NCBI RefSeq assembly: GCF_900143075.1
Contig: NZ_FRCY01000004.1
Span: 248,001-312,000 of the forward strand
Length of the DNA stretch: 64,000 bases
Direction: 5' to 3'
Source of the DNA: Cyclobacterium lianum
GTDB taxonomy: Bacteria; Bacteroidota; Bacteroidia; Cytophagales; Cyclobacteriaceae
A program made the translations under genes and the position numbers. The notes beneath the pieces are model-generated. The model searched no databases. It saw nothing but the letters and a program-made list of their open reading frames with translations, and was not told the origin of the DNA. This document shows, one piece after another, positions 52,172 through 60,648 of the stretch (position 1 is its first letter; every line of letters begins with the position of its first letter).

Positions 52172-53525
52172 TATCAGCTATTGAGGTTTTATGAGTCATC
52201 TTGTTTTTGGTAATGCTACCATACCATTGATTGAAAACCACACAAGCAGTCAGGTCTCCCGTTACGTTTACTGCCGTTCGGAACATACCCAACAAGCGCT
52301 CCACCCCAATAATGATGATGATACCTTCAGCAGGAATACCTGCACTACCAAGTACGGATGCCAGAATAACTACACCTCCACCAGGAATGGCCGGAGTTCC
52401 TATTGAAGCTGCAACAATGGTTACTATTACCACAATGATGTTCAACAAGCTCATCTCCAGCCCATACGCCTGGGCGATAAATAAAGTGGTTATGGTTTGA
52501 TAAAGTGCTGTACCATCCATGTTGACGGTAGCGCCTATAGGGATAATAAAGTTGCTGATTGCGGGATCAACTTTCAGTTTTTCTTCTGCTGTTTGCAATG
52601 AGAGTGGCATAACCGCTGCTGAACTGGTCGTAGAAAAAGCCAACAACTGTGCATCCCTGATTTTTCCTAGAAATTTTAGTGGATTCCTTCTGCCTGGCAA
52701 ACTCACTATTAACAAATAGATACCTACAAGAATAAGTAATCCGGCTAGTACAACGGCCACATAATAACTTAGTCCGGCAAGAGAACTTAAGCCTACACTA
52801 GAAGTAAGTTGAGCCATAAGCCCAAAAACAGCCACAGGCACTAAAAGCATGGCCCACTTGACTACTGTCATACAAATTTCCTGTATTGCACTCAGCAGCA
52901 ACCTCACAGGTCTTAACAAGTCTGAGGGTAGTGACAGGACTGCCACCCCAATGATAATGGTGAAAATAACAATACTCAACATTTCTCCGCTAACCATGGA
53001 AGCCAGGGGGTTTTCGGGGAGCAGATCGGTGATGATAGTTGGCACATCGTTTATCCCAAATGACAATTCTGCACTTTGAGTTCCTTTTGCCAAGGCCTCT
53101 TCATGTTCAGCTGCTGCCTGCTGGTGCAAATAGCGACCCGGTTTGAAAAGTGTGGCCAAGACAGTTCCAATACTAACAGAAATAATGGTTGTTGCCACAA
53201 AATATAAGAGTACTCCTCCTCCAAGCTTTTTGAGGTTGTCTTTGTCATTGCTGGCAATGCCTGTTATGATAGATGCCACAATCAATGGAATCATGATCAT
53301 CTGCACCAGCTTAAGAAATAACATGCCGGGCAGGGCCAGCCAGTTGCCTAAAACATCTGCAGTAGCTTTGCTTACCCATCCATTTTGTGGGCTTAAAAGA
53401 AGACCAAAACCCACTCCTAAGAAAAGTGCAATGAGTACCTTTAACCAGAGCTTACCTGCTACCAGTTTTTGAAGATAGGTATTAAGTGATTTGAGAGATT
53501 TTATTTCTGTATCAAACAAGCTCAT
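52158..53525 (-). CDS. Dicarboxylate/amino acid:cation symporter (DAACS)
   Basis: A 455-residue transporter of the GltP/DctA (SLC1) fold. Motifs: SSAAVMPLSLQTAEEKLKVD (HP1-like serine-rich stretch), NFIIPIGATVNMDGTALYQT (TM7) and GGVVILASVLGSAGIPAEGI (HP2), with the VERLLGMFRTAVNVTGDLTA helix carrying the family Asp. It imports glutamate, aspartate or C4-dicarboxylates with Na+ or H+. It shares a base with the GAPDH start, forming a carbon-metabolism pair in the same operon. Confidence 0.9.
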   Translation of the reverse strand: MSLFDTEIKSLKSLNTYLQKLVAGKLWLKVLIALFLGVGFGLLLSPQNGWVSKATADVLGNWLALPGMLFLKLVQMIMIPLIVASIITGIASNDKDNLKKLGGGVLLYFVATTIISVSIGTVLATLFKPGRYLHQQAAAEHEEALAKGTQSAELSFGINDVPTIITDLLPENPLASMVSGEMLSIVIFTIIIGVAVLSLPSDLLRPVRLLLSAIQEICMTVVKWAMLLVPVAVFGLMAQLTSSVGLSSLAGLSYYVAVVLAGLLILVGIYLLIVSLPGRRNPLKFLGKIRDAQLLAFSTTSSAAVMPLSLQTAEEKLKVDPAISNFIIPIGATVNMDGTALYQTITTLFIAQAYGLEMSLLNIIVVIVTIVAASIGTPAIPGGGVVILASVLGSAGIPAEGIIIIIGVERLLGMFRTAVNVTGDLTACVVFNQWYGSITKNKMTHKTSIADNEDG

Positions 53526-54541
53526 TATATAATCCCTAAACTTTCATTCGTCTTTTTAATAGAGCTTACTGCGCTTTTCTCTATTCCCGTCAATGCCCTT
53601 ATAGCATCAATTGTTTCCGGTATAACAATGGCCTGGTTATCCACCACATAAGCGTAATAGAGTTCATCTCCCTCGACTTTAAGCATATCTTGCCAAAGGG
53701 CTACTTCATACATATCGCCCCAGGGTCGTCCCATATCCAGGTACTTTTCTTTGATCGTATTATTGGAAACCAGACCATCGCTGTAATTGATCAAGGTGAT
53801 TCGCGTAGATGTCTGAAATGCTTCTATCACCTCTTTTTTATCAGCTTTCCGGGTAAGGCGGACATTCCAATAATGCAGGTGGCTAAGGGTTTGAGGTACT
53901 TTCACAGCCATGGTTACTACATCCAGTTCAGAGTCCACGCTCTGAGCGTCCGGTCCCTGGTGGCTGGGAATATCTTTCTCCGGAACGAGTGTATTCATGA
54001 TGCCCCCTAAATGGCTTTCCCAAGGATCTGTAGCCCTGCGTAGCAGTGTACCACGAGCACTTTGCAACAACCCTACTTTTTTGAGAGCAGTAAGCGTACG
54101 CAAAATGGAGGTGGTGTTACAGGAGACCACCCGGGTACTGTCCCGGTTCAGGGCGGAGGCATAGTTATTTTCCGCACTAAAGGAGTGACCGGTAGTTTCG
54201 TGTTTTTCTCCACCTTGCAGGATAAATTTTATTCCCTGCTCCTTATATATTTTTACATTTTGTGCGGCTATCTTCTTTGGCGTACAATCTACCACCAGGT
54301 GAGCAACCCCTAATAGGTCTGCCATATTACCAGCCAGGGGAATACCGGCCTTTTGCATGTAACCACTGGCATCTTCGGTAGCTGCATAAACAGGGTATCC
54401 TTTCTTTACCGCAGCTTGAATGCGCCAGTCGCTGATCACATCACATACCCCGGCTAATTCCATATCGTCTTGTCGCGCGATTGCATCGGCTACTCTTTTG
54501 CCGATTACGCCATATCCTATAAGTGCTATTTTCTTTTTCAT
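53525..54541 (-). CDS. Type II (archaeal-type) glyceraldehyde-3-phosphate dehydrogenase
   Basis: A 338-residue enzyme of the archaeal GAPDH class. The Rossmann motif is IALIGYGVIGKRVADAIARQ, and the catalytic Cys is Cys141 in VVSCNTTSILRTL, with His in LRRATDPWESHLGG(I). It differs from the bacterial GapA class, which is SCTTN. It should oxidise glyceraldehyde 3-phosphate to 1,3-bisphosphoglycerate, usually with NADP(H) or both cofactors. A bacterial cell usually has GapA, so a type II copy in this array is unusual. It is coupled to the DAACS gene. Confidence 0.9.
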   Translation of the reverse strand: MKKKIALIGYGVIGKRVADAIARQDDMELAGVCDVISDWRIQAAVKKGYPVYAATEDASGYMQKAGIPLAGNMADLLGVAHLVVDCTPKKIAAQNVKIYKEQGIKFILQGGEKHETTGHSFSAENNYASALNRDSTRVVSCNTTSILRTLTALKKVGLLQSARGTLLRRATDPWESHLGGIMNTLVPEKDIPSHQGPDAQSVDSELDVVTMAVKVPQTLSHLHYWNVRLTRKADKKEVIEAFQTSTRITLINYSDGLVSNNTIKEKYLDMGRPWGDMYEVALWQDMLKVEGDELYYAYVVDNQAIVIPETIDAIRALTGIEKSAVSSIKKTNESLGII

Positions 54542-54545
54542 CTTG

Positions 54546-55106
54546 TTATTGATTTTTAATTGTAGAATGAATGTTATTTATGTTGGACAGTCCGAATACG
54601 ATCAGCACAAAGCTCTGACCGATCTCCATCATCACTAAAATTTTGGCAGGGGTAGTTATTGGCACAATGTCACCATAACCGATGGCCGCAAATGTTACCA
54701 CGCTGAAATAAAACGTCTCGAATAAATACTCGAAGTAATTGAAGCTTTCAAAAGGTTTAAAGCCCTTAAAAGAAGATGGATTGGCAGCGACCAGACAGGT
54801 AAAGTCTGCAGCATAGGAGAAAATAATGAGCATAACCAGCAGCCCGAAAATCCAGAGAAGTTGCCCGAAAGAATGACATTGTTTAATGGACTTATTGACC
54901 TGCCTGAAGGTGAAAAATGTAAAGTAACCGCTCTTAATAAAAGTGAGAAAGATAACAATATAAGGCACCCAACTTAGTGCATGATCTACAAACTGCATAA
55001 GATACACGTACACAAGCGCTACTATCGCAACCAACAAAAGAGCCGGACGCATTCGTTTAAGCAGTTGTTTTAAGAAATTACCCGTGTTTATTTTATAAGT
55101 CATCAT
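54546..55106 (-). CDS. Two-TM potassium-channel-like protein
   Basis: A 186-residue membrane protein with two initial helices (ALLLVAIVALVYVYLMQFVD; VPYIVIFLTFIKSGYFTFFT), a third, a pore helix and the K+ selectivity filter IGYGD in SVVTFAAIGYGDIVPITTPA (~residue 145). It ends with a final helix ILVMMEIGQSFVLIVFGLSN. It conducts K+ or a related cation and has no ligand-binding domain. It precedes the GAPDH gene by 4 bp and follows NhaA by 6 bp, suggesting membrane-potential and pH control during stress. Confidence 0.85.
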   Translation of the reverse strand: MMTYKINTGNFLKQLLKRMRPALLLVAIVALVYVYLMQFVDHALSWVPYIVIFLTFIKSGYFTFFTFRQVNKSIKQCHSFGQLLWIFGLLVMLIIFSYAADFTCLVAANPSSFKGFKPFESFNYFEYLFETFYFSVVTFAAIGYGDIVPITTPAKILVMMEIGQSFVLIVFGLSNINNIHSTIKNQ

Positions 55107-55112
55107 GTATCG

Positions 55113-56426
55113 TCAGTTAATCACCTGAGCTGCTTTTCCTGATTGTCGAAGAATAATTACACCTATCACACCGGCAAGTACTGAAGCAAATAAAATGGTC
55201 AGTTTGGCAATGAATGTATATTCCTCTTTTTGAAAGGCCAATTCCGTGATAAACAGTGACATGGTAAAGCCAATGCCTGCTATCATGGCTACTCCGGAAA
55301 TGTGTCTCCAGGAAACCTCTTGCTGCAACTCTGCCAGCCCAAGCTTGACTAAAAGCCAACCGGCTCCTAAAATCCCGGTAAATTTCCCTACCAAAAGGCC
55401 AAACGTAATACCCATGCTTACCGGGTGACTCAAAATTTCAATTATATCCCCATGGATATGAATACCGGTATTGACCAGGGCAAATATTGGTAGAATGAAA
55501 AACCCTACTATGGGCGCCAGGTGATGCTCTATCTTTTGCAAAGGAGTTTCCGCGTCATCTGATTTTTGTTTGATTTCTTCCAAAATCCCAAGTTGTTCTT
55601 CCGAGATGAAATTGCCCTTGATGGCTTTTGTTTCTAAAAATTTTAGATGAAGCTTTTGAAGGTTTTTCAGGTAATCCTCTTCCTTGATTTTGACCCTGCC
55701 GGGAATCGTAAAAGCAGTGAGAATACCTGCAATCGTAGGATGTACTCCTGAGAAGAAAAATGCCAGCCAAACACCTCCAATCCCGATAAGTGCATAAAAC
55801 CAGGCTTTACGAACTCCAATATAATTACCGCCAACCAATAGCAGTATGAACAGTACACCGTGAAGTAAATCCACATAAGAAATACCGGAAGTATAGAAAA
55901 TAGCAATGATGAGTACGGCACCAAGGTCATCAACTATGGCTAGTGCTACCAAAAAAACTTTGAGCCCTGCCGGTACACGATCTCCCAATAATGAAAGCAC
56001 TCCAATGGCAAAAGCAATGTCTGTAGCCATGGGGATACCCCAGCCGTGCTCTGTAGGGGTATTTAAATTGAAGATGAGGTAAATGAGTGCCGGAACGACC
56101 ATGCCGCCAATAGCTGCTCCGATAGGCAAAATAGCTTTTCTGAAAGAAGACAGTTTTCCTCCTATAATTTCCCTTTTCAACTCCAGGCCTACCTGTAAGA
56201 AGAAGATCGCCATTAAGCCATCATTTACCCAAAGTAATAGTGACTCTGACAAAGCAAATTCCCCAACCAAGAGCGAGATTTCAGTGTGAATAAAGTTTTG
56301 ATATACTTCCCCGAATGGGGAATTAGCCCAGATCATGGCTACCAGTACAGCCAGAAAAATGGCAATCCCTGAAGCTGATTGGTTCTTTACCAGATTATTC
56401 AAAGAGTTGTTTAGGCGGGTAATCAT
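55113..56426 (-). CDS. nhaA: Na+/H+ antiporter NhaA
   Basis: A 437-residue NhaA. Family stretches are SLLLWVNDGLMAIFFLQVGL, MATDIAFAIGVLSLLGDRVP (TM4-5 with the paired Asp), LFLVALAIVDDLGAVLIIAIF-like helices, and GSGWGG-type C-terminal helices (VAMIAGIGFTMSLFITELAF). Catalytic Asp-Asp pairs (AIVDD) are present. It swaps internal Na+ for H+ and helps pH homeostasis. Its ATG overlaps the NDH-2 stop (ATGA). Confidence 0.9.
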   Translation of the reverse strand: MITRLNNSLNNLVKNQSASGIAIFLAVLVAMIWANSPFGEVYQNFIHTEISLLVGEFALSESLLLWVNDGLMAIFFLQVGLELKREIIGGKLSSFRKAILPIGAAIGGMVVPALIYLIFNLNTPTEHGWGIPMATDIAFAIGVLSLLGDRVPAGLKVFLVALAIVDDLGAVLIIAIFYTSGISYVDLLHGVLFILLLVGGNYIGVRKAWFYALIGIGGVWLAFFFSGVHPTIAGILTAFTIPGRVKIKEEDYLKNLQKLHLKFLETKAIKGNFISEEQLGILEEIKQKSDDAETPLQKIEHHLAPIVGFFILPIFALVNTGIHIHGDIIEILSHPVSMGITFGLLVGKFTGILGAGWLLVKLGLAELQQEVSWRHISGVAMIAGIGFTMSLFITELAFQKEEYTFIAKLTILFASVLAGVIGVIILRQSGKAAQVIN

Positions 56427-57757
56427 TTGGACTCCTCCTTTTCTAAGTCCTTGTTTTTGTACTCCTGGATGATTAGCCGATTGCCTTTGTCATAGGTGAA
56501 ATAATTCCACACCCAGTTCAGTGCTACCATCAGCTTATTTCGGAAACCGCTAATGGAAAAAAGATGTACTACCGACCATAACAACCAGGCGATATACCCA
56601 CCAAACCGAAATTTACCCAGATCGGCTACCGCCCTTCTTTTACCGACAGTGGCCAGTGACCCTTTATCCAGATAACGAAATGGTTTTGAATATTCTCTAC
56701 CCGCAATTCTGTACTTAATCACTTCACCCAGATACTTACCCTGTTGGATGGCCACCTGTGCCACCTGAGGATGGCCTTTGGGTGTTCTTTGGCTGACTAC
56801 TGCAGCTATATCGCCAATGGCAAAAATATTGGTGTATCCTTTTACCAGCAGGGTGTTATTCACTTGAAGCCTGTTTCCCCGAACAATACTTTCTTCTCCA
56901 ATACCTTCAGGAAAATCTCCTGTTACCCCGGCAGTCCAGATCAGATTCCTAGCGTAGAGTTTCTTTCCTGAATTTGTTGAGACAGCCGATCCATCATAAT
57001 GTTCTACTGCTTCCTCAAGCATAACCTGTACGCCCAGCCGGGTCAAATATTTCAGTGCCTTTTCTGAAGCTTTGTCAGACATGGATGCCAGCAATTGATC
57101 ACCTGCCTCCAGCAGATAGATATCCATTATTTCGGAGGAGTATTCCGGATAATCTCCCGGTAATATATATTTCTTGAATTCTGCAAGGGCACCTGCCATT
57201 TCAACCCCGGCAGGGCCTCCACCCACTATAATAAAATTGGTGAGAATGTCTTTTTCATGTTCATCACAGGTGATAGCTGCCTGCTCCAGGTTCTGGATCA
57301 TGGTATGGCGAATATTCAGGGAATCCTGAATGCTTTTCATGCCCAAGCTCCACTTTTCAATATCGGTCAAGCCAAAAAAATTGGTTTTAGTCCCAGTGGC
57401 TATAACCAGGAAATCATAGTCAATGATACCTTTATTGGTTAATACCCGGTTTTGTTTTGCTTCTATTTGCTGAACTGTGGCGTACCTGAATATTGTATTT
57501 TTATTACCACTGATTTGTTTGCGAAATGGGAATACGATGCTATCCGGCTCCAGGCCACTGGTAGCCACCTGATAAAATAGTGGCTGGAATTGATGAAAGT
57601 TATGTCTATCAACCAGCACAACCTGTATCCTACTTCTCTTTAATGCCTTAGCAAGAGCAAGTCCCGCAAAGCCTCCTCCAATAATGACAAGCCGGGGCAT
57701 ATTGGTTTCCGGTAAGCAAACCATCTCATCTGTATTACAATATTCATTCATAAACAT
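56423..57757 (-). CDS. Type II NADH dehydrogenase-like FAD oxidoreductase
   Basis: A 444-residue NDH-2 like enzyme. The FAD-binding motif is LVIIGGGFAGLALAKAL (~residues 24-40), the NADH-binding glycine motif is FIIVGGGPAGVEMAGALAEF (~172), and the C-terminal GHPQVAQVAIQQGKYLGEVI with final amphipathic helices holds it to the membrane. It transfers electrons from NADH to quinone without pumping protons. It is coupled to NhaA and to the following membrane genes. Start may be Met3 rather than the first Met. Confidence 0.9.
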   Translation of the reverse strand: MFMNEYCNTDEMVCLPETNMPRLVIIGGGFAGLALAKALKRSRIQVVLVDRHNFHQFQPLFYQVATSGLEPDSIVFPFRKQISGNKNTIFRYATVQQIEAKQNRVLTNKGIIDYDFLVIATGTKTNFFGLTDIEKWSLGMKSIQDSLNIRHTMIQNLEQAAITCDEHEKDILTNFIIVGGGPAGVEMAGALAEFKKYILPGDYPEYSSEIMDIYLLEAGDQLLASMSDKASEKALKYLTRLGVQVMLEEAVEHYDGSAVSTNSGKKLYARNLIWTAGVTGDFPEGIGEESIVRGNRLQVNNTLLVKGYTNIFAIGDIAAVVSQRTPKGHPQVAQVAIQQGKYLGEVIKYRIAGREYSKPFRYLDKGSLATVGKRRAVADLGKFRFGGYIAWLLWSVVHLFSISGFRNKLMVALNWVWNYFTYDKGNRLIIQEYKNKDLEKEESK

Positions 57758-58463
57758 GCATTTTTAAAGGGTGTTCTTGCAATTTTTGCCAGTACAGATG
57801 CTCAAACAGGCTTGACAAATACATGCCAAAGGTGAAAGCAAATAGAAGTTCTTCCAGGGGTACTCCCAATATGAGTATATGCGTCAAAGCATCCAGGTTC
57901 CAGTAGAGGTTCACATACTCGGGGAAAAATGGTAAGATGCTACCGAAATAAATAAAGTACAACAGGGTAAATAGAAAACCACCGATCCATATCTTGCCTT
58001 TAAGATCAGGGCGACAGTATAAGGTGGCAATTGCACCGGTAAACATGGCTATAATGCCACAATAAATATGGTTTAAGCTGGTGAAATAAGCCAGGATGAG
58101 AAATACTACCGGAGGAACAAACAAGATATACCGATGCATCCGATGGCGTCTATGCGTGCGTTCTGATGGGTGCATTTCAACGGTTACTTTTTTAAAAACC
58201 AACTGATATAGCACTGACCCTATGCCCCCAATCGCAAACGAAAAGATCAGGCTTTCAATATCAAAACCTGTGCTTTTAGCTAAATCAAAAAGTGAAGGAG
58301 GATTCCAATATTGAGGAACAAATAATGGTTCTGTCAGGCCAAAAGGCATAGTGATGAGGCTCATTTTGAGCATCACCTTTCTATAATCTTTTCTAAATAA
58401 AAAGATCATTCCCCATACTGCAAGAATGATCAAAGACCAAATCAGCCATACATAGTCTATCAT
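57744..58463 (-). CDS. Lycopene-cyclase-domain-like membrane protein
   Basis: A 239-residue protein with about seven helices. Residues include VPQYWNPPSLFDLAKSTGFD, LIFSFAIGGIGSVLYQLVF and near the C-terminus LILGVPLEELLFAFTFGMYL. The PLEE motif and helix pattern resemble the lycopene-cyclase domain of CrtYc/d-like proteins, but no carotenoid gene is near. It may be a quinone- or lipid-binding membrane protein. It overlaps the NDH-2 gene by 14 bp and leads the bioenergetic operon. Confidence 0.5.
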   Translation of the reverse strand: MIDYVWLIWSLIILAVWGMIFLFRKDYRKVMLKMSLITMPFGLTEPLFVPQYWNPPSLFDLAKSTGFDIESLIFSFAIGGIGSVLYQLVFKKVTVEMHPSERTHRRHRMHRYILFVPPVVFLILAYFTSLNHIYCGIIAMFTGAIATLYCRPDLKGKIWIGGFLFTLLYFIYFGSILPFFPEYVNLYWNLDALTHILILGVPLEELLFAFTFGMYLSSLFEHLYWQKLQEHPLKMHVYE

Positions 58464-58473
58464 CCTTACTAAA

Positions 58474-58755
58474 TCATCGGTATTTTTTATTAAAAGATAT
58501 ATTGTAGACCGTAGCTATGAGTGCGCCAAATAACCAGCCCAGTATGAACATTTCTACCAGTCCGATGAGTGCTTCGGTCCAGGGTACGTCCATTCTGATG
58601 ATGGGGCTGGTGTCAAGTCCGTGGAGCAAACTGTTAAAAAACAGGATGGTACCTTCACGGCCTACAGTGGCCATCAGTATAATACAGCCCAGGTAGAATA
58701 CCACACCTGCTACCCCCCAAGCCAATGCGAATTTTTTAATGTTGATGTGTTGCAT
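58474..58755 (-). CDS. DUF5676-type small membrane protein
   Basis: A 93-residue protein starting at the ATG at 58755 (MQHINIKKFALAWGVAGVVF). The longer ORF from 58938 runs through the overlapping neighbour. It has two helices: ALAWGVAGVVFYLGCIILMA and EALIGLVEMFILGWLFGALI. They match the DUF5676 pattern of paired helices with a central loop. It overlaps the neighbouring small membrane protein gene by 20 bp in another frame. Function is unknown, and the family tends to occur near copper genes. Confidence 0.7.
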   Translation of the reverse strand: MQHINIKKFALAWGVAGVVFYLGCIILMATVGREGTILFFNSLLHGLDTSPIIRMDVPWTEALIGLVEMFILGWLFGALIATVYNISFNKKYR

Positions 58756-58969
58756 GATCGTTTTCGTTTTTGGATTGATTTTGCTGGCTTCCGTCATGTC
58801 CAGAATGGTCTCCATGACTTCCCAACATAAATAGGTGGCCCACAAAAAATACAATGATGAAAATAAATAGCGAGTTAGTTCCATTAAAGCCGAAAACCGG
58901 CAATAAGAAGAGCAGCAGGAAGATGCCCAGGCATCCAACCAGCATCCATATCATATGATTATTTCTCAT
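58736..58969 (-). CDS. Small membrane protein with His-rich tail
   Basis: A 77-residue protein with two helices (MIWMLVGCLGIFLLLFLLPV; SLFIFIIVFFVGHLFMLG) and a His/Asn/Gln-rich tail (SHGDHSGHDGSQQNQSKNEN, then DHATHQH). It resembles DUF2933-type proteins. The tail could bind copper. The gene overlaps the DUF5676 gene by 20 bp, a sign of coupling, and follows the Met-rich lipoprotein by 11 bp. Probably a periplasm-facing metal-handling accessory protein. Confidence 0.7.
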   Translation of the reverse strand: MRNNHMIWMLVGCLGIFLLLFLLPVFGFNGTNSLFIFIIVFFVGHLFMLGSHGDHSGHDGSQQNQSKNENDHATHQH

Positions 58970-58980
58970 AGTTTAGTTTT

Positions 58981-59469
58981 TTAGTGGTGACCAGGATGAA
59001 TATCTACTCCCATATTTTTTTTATTTCTCATCATTGTTTCTTTGTCCATCATGCCTTCTTTGTGCATCATCTCCATCATCTGCCCCATCATATTGGGTTT
59101 ATCTTTCATCATGTCCATCATATGGGCACACATGGACGAATCCGAGTCAGCCATGTTCATCATGTTGCTCATCAGACTATGCATCATATCAGGCTTATCT
59201 TTCATCATGGCCATCATTTGATCATTGTCTGACATCATCATACCCATCATCTGCTCATTGCCTTTCATCATCATTTGGGTATGATCATCCTCCATCATTT
59301 TGGTCATTAATTGTTCAGCGTATTCATGATCGGAAATGATGGTATTAAAAATTTCATTTCGGGTTTCATCATTTTCTAACATTGTGCTTACATCCTTCTG
59401 TTGCTGGCAGGCAGGTAAAGCCGCTATCAATAAAGTGAGTATCACTACTGTTTTTAGAGTATTCTTCAT
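58981..59469 (-). CDS. Methionine-rich copper-binding lipoprotein
   Basis: A 162-residue lipoprotein (LPACQQQ, Cys21). The mature half is extraordinary for Met: about 39 of 162 residues, as runs like NEQMMGMMMSDNDQMMAMMK, DKPDMMHSLMSNMMN and DMMKDKPNMMGQMMEMMHKE. Repeat units with the KDKPxMM pattern appear twice. Methionine clusters bind Cu+ in periplasmic proteins such as CusF, PcoC or CopC. A C-terminal HPGHH adds His. It likely stores or carries Cu+ near the outer or inner membrane. Confidence 0.85.
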   Translation of the reverse strand: MKNTLKTVVILTLLIAALPACQQQKDVSTMLENDETRNEIFNTIISDHEYAEQLMTKMMEDDHTQMMMKGNEQMMGMMMSDNDQMMAMMKDKPDMMHSLMSNMMNMADSDSSMCAHMMDMMKDKPNMMGQMMEMMHKEGMMDKETMMRNKKNMGVDIHPGHH

Positions 59470-59473
59470 ATCG

Positions 59474-60307
59474 TTATCGGTTAAGGTTAATACTTAGTAT
59501 AGGTATATCGGCATGGTTAGCCAGGTTTTCAGTAATACTCTTTCCTATCAGATTAAAAAAGCCGGACCTCCCATGTGTAGTTAATGCAATAAGGTCAGCA
59601 TTTACAGATTCGGAAAACTTAAGAATACCGCGTTCTTCATTTAGCGAATTGTAGATGTTGGTGGTGCAGGTTCCTCCACGGGGACAGGTTTCATGAAAAG
59701 CATGCATTTTCTCAAGGCTCCTGTCCGTCTCCTCAAATGAAAATGGCACATTGACATAAAGAAGGTGAATATTGGATTCGTTGAGATCAGCGAACTTCAC
59801 CACTGTCTTGAAAGGTTCTTTGACATCTTCTTCAAAATTGGATGCAAAAACCACATTTTTAACGGGCCACTTAGACTTTTCTTTGATGATCAAAACGGGT
59901 ACAGTAGCATCTCTCAGTACCTTTTGCGCATTCGATCCGATAAACATTTCTTTTGCACCCGATGCACCATGCGAACCCATGATGACAAAATCATGATGGT
60001 GGAATGGGATATGTTTGAGAATTTCCTCTCTACCCACATCAAATACGAGAAACTGTTTGCCCTTCAAACCTTTGGTTTCCGCTTTATTTACCAGCTTATT
60101 AAGCTCGCTCTTCGCATGCCCGATTTCCTTTAATGTTTCGGGAAATCGCTGCTCCTTCTCCTTATCAAGTTTAACCCACGGAACAGGCGTGATTTGTAGG
60201 TGCAAAAAATGAATCTCCGCACCTGATTTTTCTGCTATGGCAATGGCAATATCTGCCGCTCGATTAGCTGTTTCTGAAAAGTCGGTAGGTACTAAAATAT
60301 TTTTCAT
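59474..60307 (-). CDS. Tandem universal stress protein
   Basis: A 277-residue protein with two USP domains. The first begins MKNILVPTDFSETANRAADI and ends with the nucleotide-loop motif GSHGASGAKEMFIGSNAQKV (~110-130). The second begins PVKNVVFASNFEEDVKEPFK and ends LTTHGRSGFFNLIGKSITEN. Both carry G-x2-G-x9-G(S/N) loops, so ATP binding is likely. USP tandem proteins respond to starvation or respiratory stress. It overlaps the PII-like gene by 4 bp. Confidence 0.9.
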   Translation of the reverse strand: MKNILVPTDFSETANRAADIAIAIAEKSGAEIHFLHLQITPVPWVKLDKEKEQRFPETLKEIGHAKSELNKLVNKAETKGLKGKQFLVFDVGREEILKHIPFHHHDFVIMGSHGASGAKEMFIGSNAQKVLRDATVPVLIIKEKSKWPVKNVVFASNFEEDVKEPFKTVVKFADLNESNIHLLYVNVPFSFEETDRSLEKMHAFHETCPRGGTCTTNIYNSLNEERGILKFSESVNADLIALTTHGRSGFFNLIGKSITENLANHADIPILSINLNR

Positions 60308-60648
60308 AAGTCTCTGTTCTCCAAGTCGGTTTCTAATGATTTTACTTTGACCATCTCACTAACCTCTGTGATATAAATAATACCGTCCCCGGAGTGAGCT
60401 GTTTTTCCATTTTGATGTATAATCTCTAGTGATTTCTTCACTTTCTTGTCGGGTAAAACAACTTCCAGTTTTGCTATTTTAGCATGTGAAAATGGATGCC
60501 TCAAAGACGGAAAATCCTTACGCTCATCGGTATAGTGACCGGTTCCCTCTCCTTCAAAGACCGTTAAGCAACAAACTCCTTCTTCACGCAGATGATTTAC
60601 AATATCAGGTAATCGATCCGGCCTGACGAAAGCCTTTATTTCTTTCAT
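60304..60648 (-). CDS. PII-like signalling protein
   Basis: A 114-residue PII-type protein. It has MKEIKAFVRPDRLPDIVNHL, a T-loop region CCLTVFEGEGTGHYTDERKD in which the usual Tyr-51 uridylylation site is not clear, and the closing GDGIIYITEV(SEMVKVKS). It is related to the frameshifted copy near czcB and falls in the group of PII-like proteins found near cation transport genes, not the AmtB-linked GlnB/K. It may sense ATP/ADP, bicarbonate or a metal. Coupled by ATGA overlaps with USP and SHOCT genes. Confidence 0.85.
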   Translation of the reverse strand: MKEIKAFVRPDRLPDIVNHLREEGVCCLTVFEGEGTGHYTDERKDFPSLRHPFSHAKIAKLEVVLPDKKVKKSLEIIHQNGKTAHSGDGIIYITEVSEMVKVKSLETDLENRDL

